NCBI GenBank assembly: GCA_033812735.1
Contig: JAPXTA010000024.1
Coordinates: 1 to 45,791, forward strand
Source of the DNA: JABFRJ01 sp033812735
GTDB lineage: Bacteria; Pseudomonadota; Alphaproteobacteria; Rhizobiales; Hyphomicrobiaceae
Reading direction: 5' to 3'
Length of the DNA: 45,791 nt
The notes below the pieces were generated by a model. The model searched no databases. It had not been told where the DNA came from and worked only from the letters and a program-made list of their open reading frames with translations. Below, piece by piece: positions 1 through 8,003 of this stretch. Each line of letters starts with the position of its first letter. The stretch's first letter is position 1. Both the position numbers and the translations under genes were made by a program.

Positions 1-568
1 CTCCCCAGCCATTCACGTCTCGCTCTTCGACGAGATAGCGTACCGCGTCCGGTCCGGGGCCGGGCACGTGCGGGCCGTCTTCCTTCATGTTCAGGAACTT
101 TGCGGGATCGTCGCGTTTCGACCAGTCCGAGCGCATGAGAACCCATGAGCCCTTCGGGATCTCGCCGTGCTCCTTCTCCCAGGCTTTGATATGCGCCGGT
201 GTGACCAGGAACTTCTCGTCACGGGCGCATTCCTTCGAGAAGTCGAGGACGCACGCCGGTGCGATCAGGCGTTGCACGTCGAGCGTATTGGTTGCGCCGT
301 CGGAGAGGTCCTTGCCGGTGATCCAATGAACGGGTGCGTCGAAGTGCGTGCCGGTATGCTCGCCGAGCGCCATGTTGTTCCAATACCAGGCGGGGCCGCG
401 GGAGTCGTAGCGGGAGACCTCAGTGATAGAGAATGGCGCAGACGGCGCAAATTCCGGCGGCAACTGAATAACCGGGGTCGACGGCTTCAATGTCTGCGTG
501 AGATCGATGACGCGGATTTTTCGCTTTGCGATCGCCTTCGCGAGCTTGCGGAGAATTTTCTTACCCAT
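1..568 (-). CDS. Cyclase-family metal-dependent hydrolase, C-terminus cut off by window edge
   Basis: The reading frame starts at an ATG and stays open to the edge of the window, so about 189 residues are seen and the stop codon lies outside. Residues 71-81 read HTGTHFDAPVH, the metal-binding signature of the cyclase family (PF04199), which includes kynurenine formamidase and isatin hydrolase. Members hydrolyse amide or lactam bonds with a divalent metal. The N-terminus (residues 1-17) is Lys/Arg-rich and no signal peptide is seen, so the protein should be cytoplasmic. It lies 53 bases downstream of the aldolase gene on the same strand and is probably the last visible gene of the GntR-headed operon, where a ring-opening or deformylating hydrolase would fit after the flavin monooxygenase. 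Family assignment is firm; the substrate is unknown. Confidence 0.85.
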   Translation of the reverse strand, partial: MGKKILRKLAKAIAKRKIRVIDLTQTLKPSTPVIQLPPEFAPSAPFSITEVSRYDSRGPAWYWNNMALGEHTGTHFDAPVHWITGKDLSDGATNTLDVQRLIAPACVLDFSKECARDEKFLVTPAHIKAWEKEHGEIPKGSWVLMRSDWSKRDDPAKFLNMKEDGPHVPGPGPDAVRYLVEERDVNGWG

Positions 569-621
569 GGCTTGGTCCTCGTCCTCCGTTGAGTATTTGC
601 GGCTCTTTGTTCCGATTGCAT

Positions 622-1476
622 TCAGGTCGTTGAGGCCACGGCAGCTTTGCCAGCGATCATTCTTTGGTCGTCGGCGCTGTTCGGCAAGGCTTTGTCGTTC
701 AAGGCCAGTGCGACAGGCGGGGCCGCCGGGGCACGGAATTTCGCCACACTGGCGGCAAGTCCACTGTGCACCAGATCGATGTCGTTGGCGATGACGACCA
801 AGCGATAGCCCTGGTCGCGGCGGGCGCGGGCCATGTCGGCTCCGCCAGTGAAGATGCCGGTCGGTATCCAAGCTGCACGCCCGGCGCGATGGACGTCCGC
901 GCAGGCGATCGCATGATCGTGCGACGGCTTCGGGAATGCGCCGATCGAGAGTGCGAGATCGCCGGTGCCGATAAAGACCATGTCGACACCGTCCACGGCG
1001 GCTATTTCTTCCGCATTGGCAAGGCCCTTGGCGGTCTCGACCATCACCATGACGACGATGCTGTCGGAGGCACCGACGTAGTTCACGAAATCCTGCAGCG
1101 GCCTTACGCCTCCGCCCGAACGAATGCCTTGTGGCGGATACTTGGCATAGCTCACCGCCCGCCGTGCCTGTTTTGCGGTTTCGACCAAGGGAACAATGAC
1201 GCCTTCCGCGCCGGCATCGAGTGCGGTGCCGATCGCAAGGGCAGTATTTTCAGCGACGCGTACGATGACGGGGATGTTCGAGGGGACGACGCCGATGGCA
1301 GCCTCCAAGTCGCTGCGATCCCAAAGGCCATGCTGCATGTCGATGACGATTGCGTCGGGCCGTGATCGGGCGGCGAGTTCGACGATCGCGGTCGACCCGA
1401 GCGAGAGCCACACCACCCCGAGGCAGCGGCCCGTCGCGAGCGACGTTTTGAGGCTTGGCTGGCGTGGATCGAACAT
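622..1476 (-). CDS. HpcH/HpaI aldolase family protein
   Basis: A 284-residue class II (metal-dependent) pyruvate-type aldolase of the HpcH/HpaI family, which cleaves 4-hydroxy-2-oxo acids to pyruvate or oxaloacetate plus an aldehyde. Visible family motifs are DMQHG (46-50), an Arg in VRVAEN (73), the acidic metal ligand in VETAKGLANAEE (Glu147) and FIGTGDLALSIG with Asp173. The start is the ATG that overlaps the stop of the upstream flavin reductase gene as TGATG; the open frame extends further upstream but that part lies inside the reductase gene. Position in the operon suggests it cleaves a late intermediate made after oxygenation and hydrolysis. The exact substrate cannot be read from sequence; a citrate-lyase-beta-like or hydroxypyruvate-type activity is possible. 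Confidence 0.85.
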   Translation of the reverse strand: MFDPRQPSLKTSLATGRCLGVVWLSLGSTAIVELAARSRPDAIVIDMQHGLWDRSDLEAAIGVVPSNIPVIVRVAENTALAIGTALDAGAEGVIVPLVETAKQARRAVSYAKYPPQGIRSGGGVRPLQDFVNYVGASDSIVVMVMVETAKGLANAEEIAAVDGVDMVFIGTGDLALSIGAFPKPSHDHAIACADVHRAGRAAWIPTGIFTGGADMARARRDQGYRLVVIANDIDLVHSGLAASVAKFRAPAAPPVALALNDKALPNSADDQRMIAGKAAVASTT

Positions 1477-2009
1477 CAGGACCTCGTCTGCGGCAGCGGG
1501 ACAGCCGTCTGGTATTCGCCGTCTGCGTAGGCGAGCGGCGGGGCGTCGGGATTGAAGAAATGGACATCGAGCACGCGGCCGATGACGATGTGATGTGTTT
1601 GCCAATCGTGCACGTGGGCGACCTCGCATTCGAAGGCAACCCGGCAGCCGAGCAGGAGAGGAACTTCGCGATCGGCACTGCGATGCCAAGTGCCGAAACC
1701 GAAACGATCGGTTCCCGTGATCTCTAGTTGGCCACCGAAGGCACGTGCAACGTCGGCTTGCGCGGATGTGAGAACGTTGACGCTGAAGGCCGCGCCCTGG
1801 ACAAGGGCGCCGGCAATGGCCGTGCGCCGATTGATACATACGAGAAGAGACGGCGGCTCGGCCGAGAGCGACGATACGGCCGTGGCCGTCAGTCCTACGG
1901 CCGATCCGCTTGGGTCATTCGCACCAATTACGGTGACGCCGCCGACAAGCGCGCGCATGCCGAGCTTGAACGGTGCACTTCCAGCAGACTTCGTCGCGGG
2001 AGCGGCCAC
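1476..2009 (-). CDS. Flavin reductase-like (RutF/HpaC type) FMN-binding protein
   Basis: A 177-residue protein of the flavin_reductase-like domain family (PF01613), which supplies FMNH2 or FADH2 from NAD(P)H to a partner monooxygenase. The family's FMN-binding core is seen at GVTVIGANDPSGSAVGLTAT and AEPPSLLVCINRRTAIAGAL, with a late GRVLDVHFF strand. A TGA in the same frame lies three codons before the GTG, so GTG is the first usable start; GAGG precedes it by about seven bases. It begins 13 bases after the stop of the LLM monooxygenase and overlaps the aldolase by one base, so the three are almost certainly co-transcribed. The neighbour makes a two-component flavin monooxygenase the natural reading, as with RutA/RutF. 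Confidence 0.9.
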   Translation of the reverse strand: MAAPATKSAGSAPFKLGMRALVGGVTVIGANDPSGSAVGLTATAVSSLSAEPPSLLVCINRRTAIAGALVQGAAFSVNVLTSAQADVARAFGGQLEITGTDRFGFGTWHRSADREVPLLLGCRVAFECEVAHVHDWQTHHIVIGRVLDVHFFNPDAPPLAYADGEYQTAVPLPQTRS

Positions 2010-2022
2010 GGCAGGTCAATCC

Positions 2023-3123
2023 TCAAGTTACGCGCAGGCCCGCTTGCTTCATGAGCGGCAGGACGCGGTCGCAGAAGTATGGGAGATCGTAGGTGTAGTT
2101 CACGAACGACAGCGCGGCACCGGCATAGCCTTCCTTGGAGATCGCCAGCATGTCGTCGACGATTTTCTCGGGCGTGCCGACCAGCGGGTAGGAACCGGCG
2201 CCGCCGGCGAAGCGCTTGCGATAGAGGTCGAAGGCACGGGGATCGTGCGAGTTGGCGAATTCCTTCTTTTTCGACATGTGGTCGTCGACCGCCGCATGAT
2301 CGGCCCTCGTCGTTGCATAGTACTCGTAGTAGTCGTCCGCCTCCTTCTGCGTCTCCCGCGCCACGACATGGCAGACGGTATAGATGCCAACGTCGCGGCC
2401 CTGAGCGCGGGAGCGGGCGCGAATGTCTTCGACGTGGCGGCGACCGTCCTCGATGTCGGTGAACGTGGAGAAGAGATAGTCGCAGTTCTTCGCTGCAAAG
2501 TCTCGCCCGGGGCCGCCGAAGGCCGCGTTCATGGTGACGGGGCGGGGGATCTGGAGGCTTGCCGGGCGGCTTACGACTTCCTTGAGCTGGTAGTATTTGC
2601 CCTCAAAATCGAACGGCTGATTCGTGCCGTAGCACTTCTGGAGAATGTCGATCCATTCGGCGGCTTGGCCGTAGGCATCGTTGCCCACGCCGACGCCGAA
2701 CATGCCTAGCTCAGCAGGGTTCCAGCCGCAGACCATATTGAGACCGGCGCGGCCGTGGCTGATGTGGTCGACGGTCGCGAGTGCCTTGGCTGCGTAAACG
2801 GGATGAACGAGGGGCACATGGACGGTCATAAACAGGGCGATGTTCGTCGTGGCGGACGCCAGACCTGCGGCCCACGTAAACGTTTCGAAAGACCATTCGC
2901 GGACCCGGTTCTTGCCGCCAAAGCCCTTCCATCGCGCGATCGGGAGGAAGAATTCGATGCCTGCGCGATCGGCGATCCCGGCCGCATTGAGGTTGTCGTC
3001 CCATCCAGCACGCCAGCGTTCCGGTACATCGGTGATCGCTAGTCCGCCGTCGGCGTTGGCGGAGAACACGCCGAGCTTGAATTTATTCGGTCCCTTGAGG
3101 GGATGGGGCTGGGTACGGGTCAT
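2023..3123 (-). CDS. LLM-class flavin-dependent monooxygenase (RutA/SfnG-like)
   Basis: A 366-residue luciferase-like (PF00296) TIM-barrel monooxygenase that uses reduced flavin and O2. Features shared with RutA and dimethylsulfone monooxygenase SfnG are IARWKGFGGKNRVREWSFE near residue 62, the SHGRAGLNMVCGWNPAE stretch after residue 120, and a C-terminal GTPEKIVDDM near residue 320. The length matches RutA (about 360). It overlaps the regulator by four bases (ATGA) and is followed 13 bases later by its likely flavin reductase. RutA-type enzymes open pyrimidine rings or act on C-S or amide bonds; which applies here is not decidable from sequence. No signal peptide is present, so the site of action is the cytoplasm. 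The family call is secure and the substrate is open. Confidence 0.88.
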   Translation of the reverse strand: MTRTQPHPLKGPNKFKLGVFSANADGGLAITDVPERWRAGWDDNLNAAGIADRAGIEFFLPIARWKGFGGKNRVREWSFETFTWAAGLASATTNIALFMTVHVPLVHPVYAAKALATVDHISHGRAGLNMVCGWNPAELGMFGVGVGNDAYGQAAEWIDILQKCYGTNQPFDFEGKYYQLKEVVSRPASLQIPRPVTMNAAFGGPGRDFAAKNCDYLFSTFTDIEDGRRHVEDIRARSRAQGRDVGIYTVCHVVARETQKEADDYYEYYATTRADHAAVDDHMSKKKEFANSHDPRAFDLYRKRFAGGAGSYPLVGTPEKIVDDMLAISKEGYAGAALSFVNYTYDLPYFCDRVLPLMKQAGLRVT

Positions 3124-3848
3124 CGCCGTCTCCGTGAAACTGAGGGGGGCGCGTCTTCGCCGGTTGCGTCTAAGCTGTCGCGCGCTGCGAAATAGGCGCT
3201 TTCGGCTGCGTCGATAAAGGCGAGCATGCGCTTGATGGCCAGTGGCTCGTTGTTTTTCGAGAATGCCTCGAACAAGCCCTCAAGCCCCTGAATGACAACG
3301 CGGCGGGTGGCGCGATCGGGAAGCGTCGTCAGGCGGACGGTATGAACTTGATCGGCAAATCGCAGGATCGTTTCGGCGAGCCGCTTGTTGGAGACGGCGG
3401 AAAGCCAAGCGTCGCGGAAGGCAATGTTGGCGGTGATCATGCCGCGCTGGTCGTCGGCGGCGTTGGCGGCTCGCGCACTCTTCAGAGATTGGCTGAGTTG
3501 GCGCTGGGCCGCCACGTTCAGATCGCGAGCGGCGCAACCTGCCGCGTATGGTTCAAGCTGGCGGCGGACTTCGAAGATGTCGCGGACATCCTGCGCGGAC
3601 AGTTGTGGCACCGCAAACCCACGGGTTGTGCCGACGAGATACCCCTCGTTGGTGAGACGCATGAGCGCGTCACGCACGGGCATACGCGACGTCCCATAGG
3701 TGCGGGCGAGGTCGACATCGACCAAGCGTTCGGCCGGCGGGATCGCACCTTGCTGCAAGCGGGCGAGCAGATCGGCATAAATGCGATCGCTCAAACTGAC
3801 GGGTCGCGGCAGCGACGACATCGGGACGACGACGGGCGTTCGCGACAT
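3120..3848 (-). CDS. GntR-family transcriptional regulator (FadR/FCD subfamily)
   Basis: A 242-residue regulator with an N-terminal winged helix (about residues 18-85, including TYGTSRMPVRDALMRLTNEG) followed by an all-helical effector-binding FCD domain (VRDIFEVRRQLEPYAAGCAA onwards). FCD regulators usually bind carboxylic acids and repress the adjacent catabolic genes. The ATG is preceded by GAGGG at a ten-base distance. The gene heads the monooxygenase operon: its stop overlaps the next start as ATGA. A strong palindrome overlapping a promoter lies 35-52 bases upstream of the start codon, which suggests autoregulation of the whole operon. The C-terminus ends in a run of Arg residues. Class is firm; the inducer is unknown. 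Confidence 0.92.
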   Translation of the reverse strand: MSRTPVVVPMSSLPRPVSLSDRIYADLLARLQQGAIPPAERLVDVDLARTYGTSRMPVRDALMRLTNEGYLVGTTRGFAVPQLSAQDVRDIFEVRRQLEPYAAGCAARDLNVAAQRQLSQSLKSARAANAADDQRGMITANIAFRDAWLSAVSNKRLAETILRFADQVHTVRLTTLPDRATRRVVIQGLEGLFEAFSKNNEPLAIKRMLAFIDAAESAYFAARDSLDATGEDAPPSVSRRRR

Positions 3849-3882
3849 ACGATATGGCCCTCCCGGCTGCCGCGCAAAGTCG

Positions 3883-3900
3883 AATACAGTATACCGTATT
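3883..3900. promoter_or_regulatory. Palindromic operator, probable GntR binding site
   Basis: AATACAGTATACCGTATT is an 18-base palindrome with 8 of 9 pairs matching; the only mismatch is 3888/3895. The GTATAC core resembles known FadR/VanR-type GntR sites, which share an inverted GTAT/ATAC core (family knowledge). It stands upstream of the GntR gene and overlaps the predicted -10 region, which fits repression by that protein. Confidence 0.7.
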
Positions 3901-3922
3901 GGGCGAGGGCCGCGGGTGTCAA
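3893..3922 (-). promoter_or_regulatory. Predicted sigma-70-type promoter of the GntR-headed operon
   Basis: Reading the minus strand, a perfect TTGACA (3922-3917) is followed 18 bases later by TACGGT (3898-3893), a weak -10 box that lies inside the palindromic operator. The GntR start codon is about 45 bases further on. The -35 is convincing; the -10 is a choice among overlapping candidates in the palindrome. Confidence 0.5.
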
Positions 3923-3979
3923 CCGCCAGTCATGCTGCGTTGCAGCGCAGATGAAGCCGCAAATTCGGGCAGCCGGCCT

Positions 3980-5065
3980 TCAGGTGCCGGGTGTCAGCGA
4001 TGTGAGCAGCGGCCATGCCGCCTTGGGGCCGGCCGCGAGCAGACGCTCGCCAAGCAGGCGATGCCAGAAGGCCTCGTTGCCGGATTCATCTCGCCACGCC
4101 CACAGCCGCCGCGTGTAAAGTTGCAGCGCGTGCTCGTTGGTGAAGCCAATTGCGGCGTGCGTCTGATGGCAGACGCTGGTGACTATGCCGGCCGCTTCGC
4201 TGGCGCGCGCCTTGGCGATGGCGGCAGCAGTCGCAAATTTATCAGCATCGGCGGCAAGCGAGACAGCGAGATCGACGGCGGCTTGAGAGGCCGCTGCCTC
4301 GCCAGCGGCCATGGCGAGTTGTTGCTGTACGGCTTGGAACTTGGCGATTGGCCGGCCGAATTGGATCCGCTCGTTGGCGTAGACGATCGTTCGATCGAGT
4401 GCGGTGGCCATGGCGCCCGACAGTTGCGCCGCGCGCGTTAAGGCCATGACTTCGTCAAGATTGGATGGGGCTGATGTTTTGCCTGCATTGACCACGGCTG
4501 AAGCGGGTAGCCGTGTCGCTGCGAACTCGATCGTATCGCGTGGTTCGAGCGCCATGTTCGCTCCGGTGCCGCTGATTTTGGCGCGGTCGATAGGCGCCAA
4601 TACGAGCATTGATTGCCCGGCTGCGGAGCAAGGAAACAGTATGGCTTGGCTCTGCGTGCCCCAAGGCACGCGTTCGATTTTTGCATCAAGCCGCCAGCCA
4701 TCGGCGGCTTTGGTCAGGGACGCGGATGTGACCATGGCCGAGGAGGCGATGGTGATCGGCCCGCCGGGCGGTGCCGTCTGAGCGAGTGAGGACCATACCC
4801 AGCCAGCCATGATGGATTCTGCGAGCGGGGCGGGGATGGCGTGAATTCCAGTGAGACGGACGAGCGCAATGGCATCGGCGAGGGATGCACCGACCCCACC
4901 ATGGTCTTCCGACACCGCCGCGAGAGGCAATCCTGCGTCTTCGAATTTCGCCCATACTGACGCAATCGCGTCTGGTCTGGGGCGGGCGTCGAGCGTGGGC
5001 TTATCGAACAGATCAGTGAAAAGGCGTGAGGCGCTTTCGCGCAGGAGATCGCTTTCAAAGCTCAT
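3980..5065 (-). CDS. Acyl-CoA dehydrogenase family protein, shorter partner (361 aa)
   Basis: A 361-residue flavoprotein of the acyl-CoA dehydrogenase fold. An N-terminal helical part (1-110) with EDHGGVGASLADAIAL is followed by a beta domain and a C-terminal four-helix part holding ERIQFGRPIAKFQAVQQQLA (FAD-contact motif) and the CHQTHAAIGFTNEHALQLYTRR helix. It lacks the usual TEPxxGSD flavin/substrate motif of the beta domain, which its partner has, and is slightly shorter than classical enzymes (about 380). It overlaps the upstream dehydrogenase gene by four bases (ATGA). Pairs of this kind often form hetero-oligomers in which each subunit supplies part of the FAD and active site (known for ChsE-type steroid enzymes); that is an inference here. 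The substrate is unknown. Confidence 0.87.
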   Translation of the reverse strand: MSFESDLLRESASRLFTDLFDKPTLDARPRPDAIASVWAKFEDAGLPLAAVSEDHGGVGASLADAIALVRLTGIHAIPAPLAESIMAGWVWSSLAQTAPPGGPITIASSAMVTSASLTKAADGWRLDAKIERVPWGTQSQAILFPCSAAGQSMLVLAPIDRAKISGTGANMALEPRDTIEFAATRLPASAVVNAGKTSAPSNLDEVMALTRAAQLSGAMATALDRTIVYANERIQFGRPIAKFQAVQQQLAMAAGEAAASQAAVDLAVSLAADADKFATAAAIAKARASEAAGIVTSVCHQTHAAIGFTNEHALQLYTRRLWAWRDESGNEAFWHRLLGERLLAAGPKAAWPLLTSLTPGT

Positions 5066-6207
5066 CTGAGACCAAGCCCCCGTGCAATGATGCCGCGCAG
5101 GATCTCGCGGGTGCCGCCGCGCAAAGAGAACGACGGCGCGTGATAGATAGCGTGGGCGAGTTGAGCCTCGTAACTACCTGGAACCGCCGCAGTCGGCTCC
5201 ACCGGGCGGCATCGCCTGAGGACATCGGGAAGGTTCTGTTCGAAGACGGCGCCGACATCCTTCACGAGGGACGCTTCGGTATTCGGAGCTTCACCGCGCT
5301 GCAAGGCGCCGGCAACGGACATGGACATGGCGCGTAGCGCGGTCAGGTGGGCCACAGCGCGGCCGATCTCGATCGCAGACGTATCTGTTTTGGGCATCCC
5401 ATCCAAGGCTGCAAGGAATAGCGGCATTGTACTCATGAAACGTTCGGGACCACTGCGTTCGAACGCGAGTTCGGCAGTCACCATTTCCCAGCCGCGACCT
5501 TCACCACCGAGAACCATGTCATCGGGCACGAAGCAATCGTCGAAAATCGTTTCGTTGAAATCCTTGGCGCCGGACAGGTTCTCGATCGGCCGGACAGTCA
5601 CGCCGGGCCCTTTAAGGTCGATGATGATCTGCGTGAGGCCCTTGTGGCGATCTTCGTGTGTGCCGCTCGTGCGGACGAGCGCGATCATGTATTGGGCGAG
5701 ATGAGCGCCGGAACTCCATACTTTGCGGCCGTTGATTTTCCAGCCGCCGGGGGCGCGGGTTCCCTTCGTGCGAACCGACGCGAGATCGGAGCCGACGTCC
5801 GGCTCGCTCATGCCGATGGCGAAAAAGATGCGGCCGGCGGCAATTCCGGGAAGGATCGTGTCTTTGGCGCGCTGGCTGCCGTTGCGCAAAATTTGCGGCC
5901 CACTTTGACGATCGGCGATCCAGTGTGCGGCGACTGGCGCACCGGCGGCCAGCAACTCCTCGACCACCACATACCGCTCGAAGGCTGTCCGCTCGTGCCC
6001 GCCGTACTGCTTCGGCCAAGTCATGGCGATGAAGCCGGCTTCGCCGCAGCGGCGGCTAAAAGCGGGGTCTGCGGCGGTCCAGGAATCACTTTTCGGGACG
6101 AAGCGGCCGGCCGCCAATTCCTCAGCAATGAAGCGGCGAATGCGGCCGCGCATTTCCTCCGCCTCGGGGGGCAGCGCAACGGGGGGGAATTTGAGATCGG
6201 CGAACAA
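5062..6207 (-). CDS. Acyl-CoA dehydrogenase family protein, longer partner (381 aa)
   Basis: A 381-residue acyl-CoA dehydrogenase with the full three-domain layout: N-terminal helices with AGFIAMTWPKQYGG, the beta-domain motif FAIGMSEPDVGSDLASVR (130-147) and WKINGRKVWSSGAHLA, then the C-terminal helices ending in SLRGGTREILRGIIARGLGL. The position where medium-chain enzymes carry YEGT reads LRGGT, so the catalytic base is placed elsewhere or comes from the partner. It is the first gene of a two-gene unit that overlaps by ATGA with the shorter dehydrogenase. The pair is separated from the GntR gene by 131 bases that hold a promoter, so the two units may be expressed independently. Its promoter should lie in the 175-base divergent gap before the DUF302 gene; I see no clear -35/-10 pair there. 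Confidence 0.9.
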   Translation of the reverse strand: MFADLKFPPVALPPEAEEMRGRIRRFIAEELAAGRFVPKSDSWTAADPAFSRRCGEAGFIAMTWPKQYGGHERTAFERYVVVEELLAAGAPVAAHWIADRQSGPQILRNGSQRAKDTILPGIAAGRIFFAIGMSEPDVGSDLASVRTKGTRAPGGWKINGRKVWSSGAHLAQYMIALVRTSGTHEDRHKGLTQIIIDLKGPGVTVRPIENLSGAKDFNETIFDDCFVPDDMVLGGEGRGWEMVTAELAFERSGPERFMSTMPLFLAALDGMPKTDTSAIEIGRAVAHLTALRAMSMSVAGALQRGEAPNTEASLVKDVGAVFEQNLPDVLRRCRPVEPTAAVPGSYEAQLAHAIYHAPSFSLRGGTREILRGIIARGLGLR

Positions 6208-6382
6208 CGGTGGCTCCTGCCGGCCGGGTCATGGAAGTGGAGGAAAACCTTACCTCGAATTTCCCTTGGCACAAGCAAGGACCGGTGCAGGCCAAGCCCA
6301 ATCAGTTGATTCCGGACAATGCCGGGCTGTGTGCAGTCGGGAACGGTAGGCTGGAAAATAGACGGCTGGAGGCGAGATCGTC

Positions 6383-6895
6383 ATGAGATTGAATTCTTTG
6401 AAGGGTGCGGTTTGCGCTGCCGCATTGTTCGTTAGCGGTGCTGCGCTCTTGCCGGCAATGGCCGCACAGGCCGCCGAGGAAATGATCAAAGTCTATACGA
6501 AGAGCGGTAAATTCACCGATGTGGATGAGAGTTTGCGCGATGCGATCATGAAGCGCGGGTTCGTCATCGACTACGTCGGCGAGCTGAACAAGATGCTGAA
6601 TCGTACTGCGGCCGATACGGGCACGGTGACCTCGGGCGGCAAGTTGTCGCCGTTCAAGAATGCCCACTTCCTGCAGTTCTGCCCTTCGAAGTTGACCCAC
6701 GAGGCTGTCAATACGAATCCCGTCGGCATTGCGAATTGTCCGATCGCCGTATTCATCTACGAGTTGGATCACGAGCCAGGCAAGATCCACGTCGGGTATC
6801 GTACGCCGGTCGCGGTTGCGTCGAAGAAGTCGACAGAGGTGAACAACAAGTTGAAGGCAGTGCTTGCCGATATTGCCAAGGAAGCGACGAAATAG
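6383..6895 (+). CDS. Secreted DUF302-domain protein
   Basis: A 170-residue protein with a Sec signal peptide: basic start, hydrophobic stretch, and a likely cut after AAQA at about residue 30. The mature part matches the DUF302 pattern: SLRDAIMKRGFVIDYVGEL, AHFLQFCPSKLTHEAV, CPIAVFIYEL and GKIHVGYRTP. Two cysteines of the mature chain, in QFCPSK and ANCPIA, could form a disulphide in the periplasm. DUF302 proteins often occur next to sulfur-oxidation or thiosulfate genes, and here the gene points tail-to-tail at a YeeE/YedE transporter 22 bases away. Function is not established for the family; a periplasmic role in sulfur handling is an inference from the neighbour. Confidence 0.85.
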   Translation: MRLNSLKGAVCAAALFVSGAALLPAMAAQAAEEMIKVYTKSGKFTDVDESLRDAIMKRGFVIDYVGELNKMLNRTAADTGTVTSGGKLSPFKNAHFLQFCPSKLTHEAVNTNPVGIANCPIAVFIYELDHEPGKIHVGYRTPVAVASKKSTEVNNKLKAVLADIAKEATK

Positions 6896-6917
6896 GCGAT
6901 TGCCGGATGTGCACCAG

Positions 6918-8003
6918 CTAAGCAGTGGTTTTGACGTCCGATACGGCGGCGAGCGGCTGTGCGTTGTCGACGAGGTAGTCGGTGGCGGCGGCGCTTGCCG
7001 CCATTGAAAACAGGGCGGTCCAGGCCGTAACAGAGAAGACTGCGGTGCCTGACATGCCGGCGCCTACAGCACAGCCTCCGGCAAGCATGCCACCAAAACC
7101 CATGAGCACTGCACCTATGATGTAGCGGATCATCGACGTGCCGCCGTCGAAACTCTGCCATTTGAAGGTGCCTGTCAGCAGCGCAATCATCAGCGACCCG
7201 GCGAAGATGCCGGGAATGACGCCAACGTCGAATGACAGCGCCAAATGACGGGAATTGATCAGCCCCATCAGGGTGTCGGCCGAGGGGCCGATGAGCGTGA
7301 TGGAGCCAATCTTCGATGCGTCGAACGATACAAGCGAGAGCGCGTAGGTTGCGATCCAGCCCGCCGTTATCGTCAAGCCGACGCCGGCTGCCATCAAGAT
7401 GCTCGACGAGGAAATGCGGTTTCGGCGGGCGAGGCCCACTGCGGCGATCATGGCAACAAGCCCGATCACGACCCCTGCGGCATTTCCTGATCCCACCGGC
7501 GACAGAAGGCCAGTGCTTGCGCCGCTGTCGATGATCCACAGGGATGAGAGTGTCTCGCGGATGGGAGAGAGCGCACCACGCAGCGATGCCTGACCAACGA
7601 TCGTCAGAATGAGGCCGGTGACGAGCGAGCGCAAGTTGCCGGTCGCCGAGAGAATCAGGATGCGGCTTGCACAGCCGCGCGCCAAGATCATGCCGGCACC
7701 AAACATAGCGCCGCCGATGAGTGCGCCGGATAGCGAGCCACGGCCCGAAACTTGACGCGATTGGGAGACATCCAGCCAGCCCGCCATGATGGCGACCTGG
7801 GTCGCGGCGATGGCGACGGCAAAGGCCATGAGCCACACGGCTGTACGAGCCCCAACCTGCCGGCGTGCGATTTCAATGACGCTGGCTCGGAAACAGAATT
7901 GCGACCGGCCGGCCAGCGCGCCGAAGGCGAAGCCGACGAGACCCCCAGCGGCTGCCAAAACGGCACCGTCGCCGAAGCGGTCGAGTAGGGGCGTGAGGTC
8001 CAT
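6918..8003 (-). CDS. YeeE/YedE (TsuA-like) thiosulfate/sulfur-compound transporter
   Basis: A 361-residue inner-membrane protein with about nine or more hydrophobic segments. Three Cys-centred family motifs are present: GRSQFCFRAS (Cys37), ARGCASR (Cys111) and GGCAVGAGMSG near residue 312. In the structurally known TsuA, conserved cysteines in two pseudo-symmetric halves pass thiosulfate through the membrane (family knowledge), and the same halves are visible here as two GG/GC-rich repeats. Selenium or other sulfur species are alternative cargos for the family. The ATG start gives an N-terminal amphipathic stretch before the first helix. It is convergent with the DUF302 gene, and the nearest upstream gene is the divergent SDR. 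Confidence 0.88.
   Translation of the reverse strand: MDLTPLLDRFGDGAVLAAAGGLVGFAFGALAGRSQFCFRASVIEIARRQVGARTAVWLMAFAVAIAATQVAIMAGWLDVSQSRQVSGRGSLSGALIGGAMFGAGMILARGCASRILILSATGNLRSLVTGLILTIVGQASLRGALSPIRETLSSLWIIDSGASTGLLSPVGSGNAAGVVIGLVAMIAAVGLARRNRISSSSILMAAGVGLTITAGWIATYALSLVSFDASKIGSITLIGPSADTLMGLINSRHLALSFDVGVIPGIFAGSLMIALLTGTFKWQSFDGGTSMIRYIIGAVLMGFGGMLAGGCAVGAGMSGTAVFSVTAWTALFSMAASAAATDYLVDNAQPLAAVSDVKTTA

Noticed and set aside
3980..6207. A single dehydrogenase gene split by a frameshift
   Set aside because: Both proteins are of near full length with their own N- and C-terminal domains and the overlap is an ATGA coupling.
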